Shown one piece after another: positions 51,106 to 60,187 of a DNA stretch of 64,000 nucleotides. Made by a program: the position numbers and the translations under genes. This stretch comes from Caloranaerobacter ferrireducens (GTDB taxonomy: Bacteria; Bacillota; Clostridia; Tissierellales; Thermohalobacteraceae), in assembly GCF_001730685.1 (NCBI RefSeq), contig NZ_MDJR01000002.1:244304-308303 (forward strand), in the 5' to 3' direction. The notes under the pieces are model-generated. The model saw only the letters and a list, made by a program, of their open reading frames with translations. It was not told the DNA's origin and did no database searches. The stretch's first letter is position 1. Every line of letters starts with the position of its first letter.

Positions 51106-51140
51106 ATATACTATTTGAAAGAATAGTATATATTTTTTTT
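51106..51140 (+). terminator. Terminator in the gap after the Mur-like gene
   Basis: ATATACTATT-TGAAAG-AATAGTATAT followed by a long T-run. The rest of the 51004-51353 gap is AT-rich and shows no gene, known RNA or copy of the repeat families. Confidence 0.7.
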
Positions 51141-51353
51141 GGGGATTTTGAAGGATTTTTTTATTATTTGTCAAATATAATATAATGGATTTTAATCTTA
51201 TAATTTTAGTTTTAGTTGTATCAAATTTTAATTACTTAAGAAAAAATATCGCACTAGTAAAAACAAAAATATTCATATTATTAATTCATAGTGAATATTA
51301 TAGTTGTAGATTAGTCCAAAAAAACGTAAGATATAAAGGGGAGTGGGAAGCAA

Positions 51354-52034
51354 ATGGTTGATAAGGTTATTCAAACTAATTCTGTAACAATAGTTGGAAA
51401 AATAGTTACTGAACTTGAATTTAGTCATCAAATGTATGGGGAAGGGTTTTATACATTCTATATTGAAGTTCCTAGATTAAGTGAAAATTCAGATGTATTG
51501 CCAGTTACTATTTCTGAAAGACTTTTTGTTGGCATAGACTTGAAGCCAGGTGTAGAACTTGTTATTGAAGGACAGTTAAGGTCTTATAATAGGTATTCAG
51601 AGGGAAGCAATAGACTTTTATTAACAGTTTTTGCAAGAGATATTTATTTACCTCATGATGAAGAAGAACTTTCAGAACTTAGACGTAAACCAAATGAAAT
51701 TTTCTTAGATGGTTATATTTGCAAGCAGCCTGTATATAGAACTACACCATTTGGTAGAGAAATTACAGATTTACTTGTTGCAGTAAATAGACCTTATAAC
51801 AAATCGGATTACATACCTTGTATTGCTTGGGGGAGAAATGCAAGGTTTTCTGAAAAATTAAGGGTTGGCGATCATATTAGGTTATGGGGAAGAATTCAAA
51901 GTAGAGAATACCAAAAGAAACTTCCAGATGGTGAAGTGTTGAATAAAGTTGCGTATGAAGTTTCTATATCGAAGATGGAGTATTTAAAAGATGAAAATAA
52001 TAGGGAAGGCAAATTAAAAGTTGAATCTGTTTAG
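51354..52034 (+). CDS. Tandem OB-fold single-stranded DNA-binding protein
   Basis: 226 residues containing two SSB-type OB folds: about 8-105 (VTIVGKIVTELEFSHQ, FYTFYIEVPRLS) and about 110-215 (NEIFLDGYICKQPVYRTTPFGREITDLLVAVNRPY shown in part, YIPCIAWGRNA, GDHIRLWGRIQSREY). The canonical acidic DDDIPF tail is missing, so it is not the main replicative SSB. Clostridial genomes often carry such double-OB proteins. ATG 51354 with GGGGAGTGGG upstream. A T-rich terminator follows. Confidence 0.82.
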   Translation: MVDKVIQTNSVTIVGKIVTELEFSHQMYGEGFYTFYIEVPRLSENSDVLPVTISERLFVGIDLKPGVELVIEGQLRSYNRYSEGSNRLLLTVFARDIYLPHDEEELSELRRKPNEIFLDGYICKQPVYRTTPFGREITDLLVAVNRPYNKSDYIPCIAWGRNARFSEKLRVGDHIRLWGRIQSREYQKKLPDGEVLNKVAYEVSISKMEYLKDENNREGKLKVESV

Positions 52035-52040
52035 AATTGA

Positions 52041-52068
52041 AACAAGACCATTAAGGTCTTGTTTTTTG
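52041..52068 (+). terminator. Terminator after the double-OB SSB gene
   Basis: AACAAGACC-ATTAA-GGTCTTGTT followed by TTTT. Confidence 0.85.
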
Positions 52069-52103
52069 ATATAATTAAGTATATGAAGAAAAGGAGGGAT
52101 ATT

Positions 52104-52235
52104 ATGTATTTTAATGTAATAATAATTGCTATTTTTTTTATAATTTTAATCAGTATTCAATATACTCTCAACAAAATATTGTTAGAATTAAGGGGAATAA
52201 AAGAAATACTTACTAAATTTAATTTTAAAAGATAG
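52104..52235 (+). CDS. Small membrane protein (43 residues)
   Basis: ATG 52104, 43 codons, with AAGGAGGG about 6 bases upstream. The N-terminal half is a single hydrophobic helix (FNVIIIAIFFIILISIQY), the C-terminal half a charged amphipathic helix (LLELRGIKEILTKFNFKR). Complete frame and strong ribosome site argue for a real gene. Placed 24 bases before the DNA methyltransferase, so they may be co-transcribed. Confidence 0.55.
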   Translation: MYFNVIIIAIFFIILISIQYTLNKILLELRGIKEILTKFNFKR

Positions 52236-52259
52236 TAGTCCGGTAGTGAGGGATAAAAT

Positions 52260-54284
52260 ATGAAAAAATTAATTAAAATACTAGAGAAAACGCTGGATTT
52301 TTATAATGGAAAGATGGATGAAGATTTGTTAGAGGATATGATTTTAAATTCATTAATATTACTTATTCTAGAAGAATTAAATGCTGAAAAATTCTTTTTA
52401 AAAGAGTCAGAAATTAAAAATATAAAAAATTGTGATATATATAAAATATTTAAAAGAGATATAACAAAGGAAATTATTAAAAGTGATTATGTGCTACCGA
52501 TAGCTTATGAGTATATTATAAGTAGAAAAGAGAAAAAAGAGAAGTATGGTATTTATTATACTCCTGAATGGCTTGTTAATTATATGGTTGATAGGGCTAT
52601 TACACAATATATAAAGCAAAGAGATAATGTAGATAACTTAAAAATTCTTGAGCCAGCATGTGGAAGTGGAATGTTTCTTTTATATATTTTTGATGTATTT
52701 TATAAGTGGTATAAGAAAAAATCTAATCTGTCGAGTTTAGAGATTATTAAAAGAATTATAGAAAATATTTTATATGGGATTGATATTGATGAAAAAGGCA
52801 TATACTTATGTAAAATTAGTTTGCAAATTAAAATTTATAAGTTAATAGGTAAGAAAATAGATTTAAAATTCAATTTATATAATATTGATTTTCTAAAAAG
52901 TAATTATATTGATAATTATAAATTTAGTTGTGTTATAGGTAATCCACCTTATTTAGAAAATAGAAGAATAAATAAATACTATAATAAAGATTATTTAAAA
53001 AACAACTTTTTAACAGCAGTTGGACGGTTTGATATATATTCACTTTTCATAGAGAAGGCTATAAAAATGCTTTGTGATGATGGGGATTTAGCTTTTATAA
53101 CCCCAGGTAATATATTATCTAATAACAATTTTACACCTATAAGAGAAATAATACTTGATAAAACTGAGATTAAGGAAATTGTCAATCTTGGAAGTAATAT
53201 TTTTAATAAAGTAGATATGAATATGGCCATCATTTTTATTAAGAAAAGTCAGAAAAATTTGAAAAGAAATAAAATTCTTTGCAAAAATCTAAAAGATAGT
53301 TTTGATATAAAAAAAGATATATTTAAAAATGATTATAAAATAATAAGTCAAGCGTATTATTATAATAATCTTAATTATGTTTTTGATATTGAATCATCTA
53401 AAGAAACATTTGAACTAAGACAAAGAATTTATAGCACAAATCTTTATAAGATAAACGATTTATGTGAAATTGTTGCTGGAATTGCTACAGGAAATATAAG
53501 AAATAAGCTATTGACTTATGACGGTAATAAAAAAGGTGCTAGAAAAGTTTTAACAGGAAAAGATATTAAGCCATATTATTATAACTGGTCTGGACTTTAT
53601 GTAATAACAGATAAATCAATAATTAATAAAGAAATGGGAGAATATGCTACATTTATGAGAGAAGAATTTGTGTTTAATCCTAAAATACTCATTAGACAAA
53701 CGGCGGACAGATTCATATGTACATACGATGAACAAAAATATTATATTTTAAATACATTATATTCATTGATAGTAAGGGAACAATACAGGAAAGAGGTGTT
53801 TATAAAGTTTATATTAGCTTTATTAAATTCAAAGTTATATAGTTTTCTCTATAGGTCACTAGTAATGGAAGAAGGTAAATTATTTCCACAGCTAAAAATA
53901 TTCCATATTCAACAAAGTCCTTTTATATTGGTTCCATTGTCTAAACAAGAAGAGTATGTTTTATTAATAGATAAGATAATTTCATTAAAAAAACAGTTAT
54001 TTGAAAATACGCATAATGAGTATGACAAATATATGAAACAGATAGAAATTGAATATCTAGTTTATAAATTAGATAGATTAGTATATAACTTATTTAAATT
54101 ATCAAATTCTGAAATTGAAGAAATAGAAAGAAAAATGGAGAAATCTCCATTAGTTTACAGCAAAAATGATTCAATTGATATAAAGAATGCATTGAAAGAA
54201 TTAAGCCAATGTAATGATATAATAAAAATATCAAAAAAATTCAAGATACATCCTTTAGTTTTACTTAGCAGAAATTTTCTTTAA
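52260..54284 (+). CDS. N6-adenine DNA methyltransferase with target-recognition domain (Eco57I/TaqI-like)
   Basis: 674 residues. Motif I LEPACGSGMFLLY, motif IV GNPPYLENRR and motif X-like YGIYYTPEWLVNYMVDRA give a gamma-class N6-adenine MTase (about 90-350). The region after 380 (NDLCEIVAGIATGNIRNK, YYYNWSGLYVITDKS) looks like a TaqI-type specificity domain, and the C-terminus ends in a helical bundle. I see no PD-(D/E)XK nuclease motif in the short N-terminal part, so this is either an orphan methyltransferase or the modification part of a split system. No restriction gene is adjacent. Very AT-rich codon use compared with neighbours. Confidence 0.85.
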   Translation: MKKLIKILEKTLDFYNGKMDEDLLEDMILNSLILLILEELNAEKFFLKESEIKNIKNCDIYKIFKRDITKEIIKSDYVLPIAYEYIISRKEKKEKYGIYYTPEWLVNYMVDRAITQYIKQRDNVDNLKILEPACGSGMFLLYIFDVFYKWYKKKSNLSSLEIIKRIIENILYGIDIDEKGIYLCKISLQIKIYKLIGKKIDLKFNLYNIDFLKSNYIDNYKFSCVIGNPPYLENRRINKYYNKDYLKNNFLTAVGRFDIYSLFIEKAIKMLCDDGDLAFITPGNILSNNNFTPIREIILDKTEIKEIVNLGSNIFNKVDMNMAIIFIKKSQKNLKRNKILCKNLKDSFDIKKDIFKNDYKIISQAYYYNNLNYVFDIESSKETFELRQRIYSTNLYKINDLCEIVAGIATGNIRNKLLTYDGNKKGARKVLTGKDIKPYYYNWSGLYVITDKSIINKEMGEYATFMREEFVFNPKILIRQTADRFICTYDEQKYYILNTLYSLIVREQYRKEVFIKFILALLNSKLYSFLYRSLVMEEGKLFPQLKIFHIQQSPFILVPLSKQEEYVLLIDKIISLKKQLFENTHNEYDKYMKQIEIEYLVYKLDRLVYNLFKLSNSEIEEIERKMEKSPLVYSKNDSIDIKNALKELSQCNDIIKISKKFKIHPLVLLSRNFL

Positions 54285-54431
54285 GAAATCCTTTTTGTAT
54301 TTAGTATGTCTAATATATTCTTCTTCAGTAATAATTCCATTAATTTTCATTTTATCGAACATATTAATAAAATTAGTACAAAGTTCTGCAAGCTGTTTTT
54401 CGATATCATTAAATTTACTCTGATAATTCAT
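54261..54431 (-). CDS. Small SHOCT-like protein antisense to the methyltransferase end
   Basis: 56 residues from ATG 54431; ribosome site GGGGG is modest. The C-terminal half (KINGIITEEEYIRHTKYKKDFL) resembles the SHOCT-type short domain 'G-x-I-T-x-x-E-[FY]-x-x-x-K-x-x-L'. The frame overlaps the 3' end of the methyltransferase gene by 24 bases on the opposite strand. Function unknown; such domains are oligomerisation modules in other proteins. Confidence 0.55.
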   Translation of the reverse strand: MNYQSKFNDIEKQLAELCTNFINMFDKMKINGIITEEEYIRHTKYKKDFLKKISAK

Positions 54432-54509
54432 GATATAGCCCCCATAATCAATTCAATTTAATCTGTTATTCATTATATTCAATGATTTTATTGGTTATCA
54501 CTTAAATAG

Positions 54510-54621
54510 AACAAAATCTTCGATTCAAGTAAATTAAGGAAGATTTTGTCTATATCCATTACGGAAATTATATTCAAAATTATCTACAGTTTAATAAGGA
54601 ATATAATTTCCTATGGATTAT
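54510..54621 (-). repeat. Family B double-hairpin repeat, copy B7 (minus orientation)
   Basis: 112 bp; on the plus strand from AACAAAATCTTCG to CTATGGATTAT followed by an A-run. Nearly identical to B5. The rest of the 54432-54848 gap contains only the hpt promoter. Confidence 0.8.
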
Positions 54622-54784
54622 AAAAAAATAATTATGTGAATAATTTTATAAAATAATTCACTTACAATATTCTATCTTATTCTACAAAAAGTATCAAAAT
54701 CCTTCTTGAAAATAAATTTTTTTCGTAAATTCAACTGATAATTTTTAAATAAAATAAAAATTTTATATATATGAGTTTAAAATA

Positions 54785-54813
54785 TTGACAAAATTCAACA
54801 TATAAATTAGAAT
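54785..54813 (+). promoter_or_regulatory. Promoter of hpt
   Basis: TTGACA at 54785-54790 and TAGAAT at 54808-54813, 17-base spacer. Confidence 0.65.
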
Positions 54814-54848
54814 AAGTTTTATTAAAACAAAAAAAGGGGTTGAGTTTC

Positions 54849-55370
54849 TTGGAGAAGGAATGGAAAGTTCTAATTTCTGAAGAAGAGATTAAAGCTAAAA
54901 TTAAAGAACTAGGAAAGAAAATTAGTGATGACTATAAAGACAAGAAACTTTTAGTAATATCTTTGTTAAAAGGAAGTTTTATATTTACTGCTGATCTAGT
55001 TAGATGTATTGAAGTTCCTACTCGTATTGAATTTATGACTACGTCTAGTTATGGACATGGGAAAGAAACTTCAGGTAAAGTAGATATACTTAGTGATTTG
55101 AATATAGATATAGAAGGATATGATGTATTAATAGTTGATGATATAATGGATTCAGGACTTACAATGAAAGTTATTAAAGAACATTTACAGTCAAAGAATC
55201 CTAATTCTGTGAAGTCATGTGTTTTATTAGATAAACCTGAAAGAAGAAAAGCAGATATTACACCAGATTATATTGGTTTTACAATACCTGATGTTTTTGT
55301 TGTTGGATATGGTTTGAATTATGGGGATTATTATAGAAATGTGCCTCATGTATTTACTTTTGATAGCTAA
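54849..55370 (+). CDS. hpt: Hypoxanthine phosphoribosyltransferase
   Basis: Salvages hypoxanthine (and often guanine) with PRPP. 173 residues from TTG 54849, placed 9 bases after AAGGGG; TTG 54840 lies against the ribosome site. PRPP motif DVLIVDDIMDSGLTM, LLKGSFIFTADLVR loop, and GFTIPDVFVVGYGLNYGDYYRN near the end identify HPRT. Followed by a terminator shared with the convergent dapH gene. Confidence 0.94.
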   Translation: MEKEWKVLISEEEIKAKIKELGKKISDDYKDKKLLVISLLKGSFIFTADLVRCIEVPTRIEFMTTSSYGHGKETSGKVDILSDLNIDIEGYDVLIVDDIMDSGLTMKVIKEHLQSKNPNSVKSCVLLDKPERRKADITPDYIGFTIPDVFVVGYGLNYGDYYRNVPHVFTFDS

Positions 55371-55398
55371 AGGACAGTCATTAGACTGCCCTTTTTTT
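55370..55398. terminator. Bidirectional terminator between hpt and dapH
   Basis: AGGACAGTC-ATTA-GACTGCCCT hairpin with a T-run on the plus strand and A-rich sequence on the other side. Confidence 0.8.
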
Positions 55399-56131
55399 AT
55401 CCTCTTAAATCTTCAAGTATTTTTACTTTATCAATAGTTTTTTCATCTTTTTCCTTAATAACTCTTGCAGGTATACCTGCTACTACTGTATTAGGAGGAA
55501 CATCTTTTGTTACAACTGAACCAGCTGCTACTACTGCTCCTTTTCCTATTTTAACTCCCTCTAAAATTACTGCATTAGCACCTATTAAGACATCATCCTC
55601 AATAATTACTGGTGTTTTACTAGGTGGTTCAAGTACACCAGCTATTACAGCTCCTGCACCTACATGTACATTTTTACCTATTATTCCTCTTGCTCCTACA
55701 ACAGCATTCATATCAATCATAGAATTTTCGCCGATTTCAGCACCTATATTGATTACTGCTCCCATCATAATTACAGCATTTTTTCCTATGTATACTTTAT
55801 CTCTGATTATGGCTCCTGGCTCAATCCTTGCTTGAATGGTTTTAGTATCTAAAAGAGGAATTGCAGAATTACGTCTATCTGATTCAATGTGGTAATCTTG
55901 AATATATTCTTTATATTTTTCTAAAATAGGTAATATTTCTTCGTAATCGCAGAATACAATTCTGAAATTATCATCTCCAAAGTTTTTTAAGTTATTAAAA
56001 TCAATTTTATTCATATCACCTTTCAAGAAAGCTTTTATAGGTGTAACTTTTTTTGCTTCTTTAATGAATTTAGCTATTTCGTAAGGATTTGTTAAATCAA
56101 ATTTTGAAGTTTTTTCATTTGCGTTACTCAT
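55397..56131 (-). CDS. dapH: Tetrahydrodipicolinate N-acetyltransferase
   Basis: Acetylates tetrahydrodipicolinate in the acetylated branch of lysine/DAP synthesis. 244 residues: N-terminal DapH domain (about 1-95, [23 protein letters not shown] shown in part) and left-handed hexapeptide repeats ([53 protein letters not shown]). Last of four genes transcribed from asd: asd-dapA-dapB-dapH. The presence of DapH rather than DapD-type succinyl-transferase or LL-DAP aminotransferase says which pathway is used. Confidence 0.93.
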   Translation of the reverse strand: MSNANEKTSKFDLTNPYEIAKFIKEAKKVTPIKAFLKGDMNKIDFNNLKNFGDDNFRIVFCDYEEILPILEKYKEYIQDYHIESDRRNSAIPLLDTKTIQARIEPGAIIRDKVYIGKNAVIMMGAVINIGAEIGENSMIDMNAVVGARGIIGKNVHVGAGAVIAGVLEPPSKTPVIIEDDVLIGANAVILEGVKIGKGAVVAAGSVVTKDVPPNTVVAGIPARVIKEKDEKTIDKVKILEDLRG

Positions 56132-56159
56132 TAGTTTCCAATCCTTTCTATATATATTT

Positions 56160-56915
56160 TTAAGTTATTACTAAGTCATCCATAGAATAAAGTCCTTTAT
56201 CTTTATTTACTATAAACTTTGCTGCTTTAATGGCTCCTATAGCAAAAATATTTTTTGACATTGCTGTATGTTTTATTTCTATTATTTCATCTAAACCAGC
56301 AAAAATTACAGAATGTTCTCCTACGATAGTACCTCCTCTTATTGCGTGAATTCCAATTTCATTTTTACTTCTTTTTTCTTTTTTTGTATATCTACCGAAT
56401 ACATATTCTTTAGAATTATTTAATTCTTCATTAATTTTGTTAGCTATCATATAAGCTGTTCCACTTGGAGCATCTACTTTATTATTATGATGTTTTTCTA
56501 TAATTTCTATGTCAAAAGATTCTGCCAACACTCTAGCTGCTTCTTTGACAAGTTTAATTAGAACGTTTATACCTAAAGACATATTGGCAGAATAGAATAT
56601 AGGTATTTTTTTAGATGATTTTTCTATATCTTTATAATCTTTATTAGAAAAACCAGTTGTTGCAATAACGATTGGCAGATTTTTTTCCACGCAATAGTCT
56701 AACAGTCCAGGAAGGTAGTAAGGATTTGAAAAATCAATTACTACATTAGCTTCTCCTTTGAATTCAAAAATATCTTTATAAACCGGATATTTGTTTTTAT
56801 ATTTATTTGGAGTTCTATCAATACCAGCTACTATCTCTAAATCGGGGTCATTTTCAATTTGTTTTGTAAGAACTTGCCCCATCTTACCATTACATCCATT
56901 AATGATTACTTTCAT
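56160..56915 (-). CDS. dapB: 4-hydroxy-tetrahydrodipicolinate reductase
   Basis: NAD(P)H-dependent reductase, 251 residues. N-terminal nucleotide-binding [17 protein letters not shown], and the substrate motif [18 protein letters not shown] with the catalytic lysine; all diagnostic. AAGGAGG upstream lies in the end of dapA (5-base gap), so the two are translationally close. Produces tetrahydrodipicolinate for DapH. Confidence 0.97.
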   Translation of the reverse strand: MKVIINGCNGKMGQVLTKQIENDPDLEIVAGIDRTPNKYKNKYPVYKDIFEFKGEANVVIDFSNPYYLPGLLDYCVEKNLPIVIATTGFSNKDYKDIEKSSKKIPIFYSANMSLGINVLIKLVKEAARVLAESFDIEIIEKHHNNKVDAPSGTAYMIANKINEELNNSKEYVFGRYTKKEKRSKNEIGIHAIRGGTIVGEHSVIFAGLDEIIEIKHTAMSKNIFAIGAIKAAKFIVNKDKGLYSMDDLVIT

Positions 56916-56920
56916 AAAAA

Positions 56921-57808
56921 TTACCTCCTTGGAGATAGACCGTAGTTTTCCATTTCTTTGATTAGTTTTTGTAGATTATCTTCAGACATAGTAGTAAGTG
57001 GCAATCTTAATTCACCTACATCCATTCCTAAAAGATTCATTGCAGTTTTGACTGGTATTGGATTTGTTTCTATAAATAATGCATCTATTAGTCCTTTCAT
57101 TTTTAGTTGAAGTTTTCTTGCATTATCAATATCTCCATTAAGGTAATACATAACCATATCATGAGTATCTTTAGGTAAAATGTTAGCTACTACAGAAATT
57201 ACTCCTTTTCCTCCAAGGGATAGTAAAGGCACTACCATATCATCATTTCCTGAATAAATATAGAAATCTTCAGGACATAATCTAGCGATTTCTGCAACTT
57301 GACTTATGTTGCCACTGGCTTCTTTTACAGCTTTAATATTTGGATGTTTTGCAAGCTTAGCTAATGTATTAGGCTTAATGTTTAAGCCAGTTCTTCCAGG
57401 AACATTATATACTATAATAGGAATATTCACTTCATTAGCAATAGTTAAATAATGCTCGATTAAACCTTTTTGTGTAGTTTTATTGTAGTATGGAGTAACA
57501 ATTAAAAGTCCATCTGCTCCAACTTTTTCAGCGTAAATGCTAAGTTCAATTGCATGTTTAGTATTGTTGCTGCCTGTACCGGCTATAACAGGTATTCTTT
57601 TATTAACTTTTTCAACTGTAAATTTTATTGTTTGTTTTTGTTCTTCATCAGTCATAGTTGAAGCTTCTCCTGTAGTACCACATATAATTATTGCATCTGT
57701 ATGGTTATCAATATGCCATTCTATTAATTCTCCAAGTTTGTCAAAATCAATCTGTCCGTTTTTATAAGGTGTAACTAAAGCAACACCAGAGCCTGTGAAT
57801 AAAGTCAT
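56921..57808 (-). CDS. dapA: 4-hydroxy-tetrahydrodipicolinate synthase
   Basis: Condenses pyruvate with aspartate semialdehyde. 295 residues, TIM barrel. Seen: [11 protein letters not shown] near the start, [11 protein letters not shown] with the catalytic Tyr, and the Schiff-base Lys in [12 protein letters not shown] 57808 with AAGGGGG upstream. Second gene after asd, 43 bases apart. Confidence 0.97.
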   Translation of the reverse strand: MTLFTGSGVALVTPYKNGQIDFDKLGELIEWHIDNHTDAIIICGTTGEASTMTDEEQKQTIKFTVEKVNKRIPVIAGTGSNNTKHAIELSIYAEKVGADGLLIVTPYYNKTTQKGLIEHYLTIANEVNIPIIVYNVPGRTGLNIKPNTLAKLAKHPNIKAVKEASGNISQVAEIARLCPEDFYIYSGNDDMVVPLLSLGGKGVISVVANILPKDTHDMVMYYLNGDIDNARKLQLKMKGLIDALFIETNPIPVKTAMNLLGMDVGELRLPLTTMSEDNLQKLIKEMENYGLSPRR

Positions 57809-57851
57809 AATATACCCCCTTAAATATTAATTTAAATTTTTAATTCAAACC

Positions 57852-58844
57852 TTAAAGTTGATTGATAAGTAATTCTGCGATTTGTACTGTGTTTGTAGCT
57901 GCTCCTTTTCTAATATTGTCAGCAACTACCCACAAGTTAATACCGTTTTCAACACTAAAGTCTCTTCTTATTCTACCTACATATACTTCATCTGTTCCCT
58001 CAGCATTTATAGGCATAGGATAAACATTGTTTTTTACATCATCTTGTACAATTACCCCATTTGCACTTCTAAGTATTTCATAAATTTCATCTAACTTAAA
58101 AGAGTTTTCGAATTCTAAATTAACTGATACACTGTGCCCATATCTTACTGGTATTCTTACAGTAGTAGCTGTAATTTTTAAGTTGTAATCATTTAATATT
58201 TTTTTAGTTTCTTCTATCATTTTCATTTCTTCTTTAGTATAACCATTTTCTAAAAATACATCGATATGTGGTAAGCAGTTAAATGCAATAGGGTGAGGAT
58301 ATTTTTTAGGTTCTGAACCTTTAAGTCCCATATCCAAATCTTTAATTCCACCTAAGCCAGATCCTGAAACTGCTTGATAAGTAGAATATATAATTCTTTT
58401 TATTTTAAAAGCATCATGTAGTGGTTTTAGTGGTACTACACATTGTATAGTTGAACAATTTGGATTAGCAATAATTCCTTGATGCCAATTAATATCTTGA
58501 GGATTTACTTCAGGTACTATTAGAGGAACTTCTTTGTGCATTCTCCAAGCACTACTATTATCTACTACGATAACCCCTTTTTCTTTAGCTATAGGTGCAA
58601 ATTTTTTACTAACTTCACTACCTGCAGAAAACAATGCTATATCTATATCGGCATTGAAAGAATCTTCTGTTAGTTCTTGTACAGTGTATTCTTTGACTCT
58701 AAATTTAAGTTTTGTACCTTTGGATTTAGATGAAGCAAATAAGTAAAGATCTTTTACTGGAAAATTCCTTTCTTCTAATATTTTAATAAAGGTTCTTCCA
58801 ACCATGCCTGTCGCGCCTACTATGGCAATGTTAAACTTTTTCAT
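57852..58844 (-). CDS. asd: Aspartate-semialdehyde dehydrogenase
   Basis: Reduces aspartyl phosphate to the semialdehyde, feeding DapA. 330 residues from ATG 58844, with GAGGTGAT upstream; the longer frame to 58892 lacks a ribosome site. NADP-binding GATGMVGRTF, active-site Cys in NPNCSTIQ, and the catalytic His in RIPVRYGHSVSV are present. First gene of the dap operon. Confidence 0.96.
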   Translation of the reverse strand: MKKFNIAIVGATGMVGRTFIKILEERNFPVKDLYLFASSKSKGTKLKFRVKEYTVQELTEDSFNADIDIALFSAGSEVSKKFAPIAKEKGVIVVDNSSAWRMHKEVPLIVPEVNPQDINWHQGIIANPNCSTIQCVVPLKPLHDAFKIKRIIYSTYQAVSGSGLGGIKDLDMGLKGSEPKKYPHPIAFNCLPHIDVFLENGYTKEEMKMIEETKKILNDYNLKITATTVRIPVRYGHSVSVNLEFENSFKLDEIYEILRSANGVIVQDDVKNNVYPMPINAEGTDEVYVGRIRRDFSVENGINLWVVADNIRKGAATNTVQIAELLINQL

Positions 58845-59016
58845 AATAATCACCTCTAAAATAGATTTACTAAATAATAATGTAGAAAGCAAAAAGTGTT
58901 ATTATTATTATAATATTATTTTATAACAGATTAAGTGCTTAATAAATAGAACTATTTGAATTGAATGAATAAAAAATATAAAATGGTTATAGAAATGTAG
59001 TATGTGGAGGGATAAG

Positions 59017-60168
59017 ATGTCAAATAAATTGAATGCAATTGGTGAAGAAATGAAAGTGATAAGGAGGGAATTACACAAAATACCAGAGATTGGACTTAAT
59101 GAGCATAAAACATCTAATTATATAATAGAAAAACTTAAGAAATATGGATTTAACATTGAAAGAGCTGCTAAAACTGGTATAGTAGCTTATAAAAAAGGGA
59201 GAACCTTAAAAAAAGCAATAGCATTTAGAGCAGATATGGATGGGCTCAGAGTTAATGAACAAACAGGTGTGAGTTATTCTTCAAATGAAAATGGAATGAT
59301 GCATGCTTGTGGTCATGATGGTCATATGGCAATTTTGTTGGGGTTAGCAAGTTATTTATCGGATCTTGAGCTTGATAGAGATATAATACTTTTATTTCAA
59401 CCAGCTGAAGAAGGACCAGGAGGAGCTGAAATAATTGTAAAAGAAGGTATTTTAGAAAAATACAATGTAGAATATATTTTTGGGCTTCATATATTACCTG
59501 ATTTAGAGCAAGGCAAAATAGGAATAACGCCAGGACCAATGATGGCACAAACTGGAGAGTTTGATATTAAAATTACATCTAAGGGTGGGCATGGAGCAAT
59601 GCCACATACAGCTATAGACAGTATATATGTTGCATCTCAATTGGTAAATAGCTATCAAAGTATAATTAGTAGGAATATTGAACCTATTGAAGGATGTGTG
59701 TTAACGATAGGTAAAATTGAAGGAGGAAAAGCGAGAAATATTATTGCTGATAATGTTAGATTAGAAGGTACAATAAGAGCATTTAATACAGAGGTATATA
59801 GAAAAATTAAAGAAAGAATGGTAGAAATTAATTTTGGATTAGAAAAAATGTTTAATGTTAATATTCATATGGAAATAAGGGATATGTATCCGCCAGTCGT
59901 AAATGATTATAAACTATTCGAGATTTTTAAGGATATGTTCAAAGACACTATTAAAATAATTAAACCTATGATGATTTCTGAGGATTTTTCATATTATCAA
60001 AGAGAAATATCAGGTCTTTTCTTTATGTTGGGTTCAAGAAATGAAGAAAAAGGATTCATACATCCTTTACACAGTTGTTATTTTAATTTTGATGAGGAGA
60101 TTTTAAAAATAGGATTAGACATCTTTTTGAAAATCTGCAAATATTTTGGTGTTATAAGTGAGTATTAA
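59017..60168 (+). CDS. dapL: M20 amidohydrolase, probably N-acetyldiaminopimelate deacetylase
   Basis: 383 residues. M20D features: RRELHKIPEIGLNEHKT, metal ligands in HACGHDGHMAILLG, FQPAEEGPGGAEI and the dimerisation insert GGHGAMPHTAIDS. The family also covers hippurate hydrolase and IAA-amino-acid hydrolases; position opposite asd-dapA-dapB-dapH favours deacetylation of N-acetyl-LL-DAP, the step this pathway needs. ATG 59017 (TGGAGG 6 bases upstream) is preferred to ATG 59002. The 170-base divergent gap holds the promoters for both directions. An N-acetyl-DAP aminotransferase is not in the window. Confidence 0.82.
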   Translation: MSNKLNAIGEEMKVIRRELHKIPEIGLNEHKTSNYIIEKLKKYGFNIERAAKTGIVAYKKGRTLKKAIAFRADMDGLRVNEQTGVSYSSNENGMMHACGHDGHMAILLGLASYLSDLELDRDIILLFQPAEEGPGGAEIIVKEGILEKYNVEYIFGLHILPDLEQGKIGITPGPMMAQTGEFDIKITSKGGHGAMPHTAIDSIYVASQLVNSYQSIISRNIEPIEGCVLTIGKIEGGKARNIIADNVRLEGTIRAFNTEVYRKIKERMVEINFGLEKMFNVNIHMEIRDMYPPVVNDYKLFEIFKDMFKDTIKIIKPMMISEDFSYYQREISGLFFMLGSRNEEKGFIHPLHSCYFNFDEEILKIGLDIFLKICKYFGVISEY

Positions 60169-60187
60169 TATTAAGGGGGTCAATTAA

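Noticed and set aside
52260..54284. Complete Type IIG restriction-modification enzyme
   Set aside because: No PD-(D/E)XK motif is visible and the protein is shorter than usual for single-chain Type IIG enzymes.
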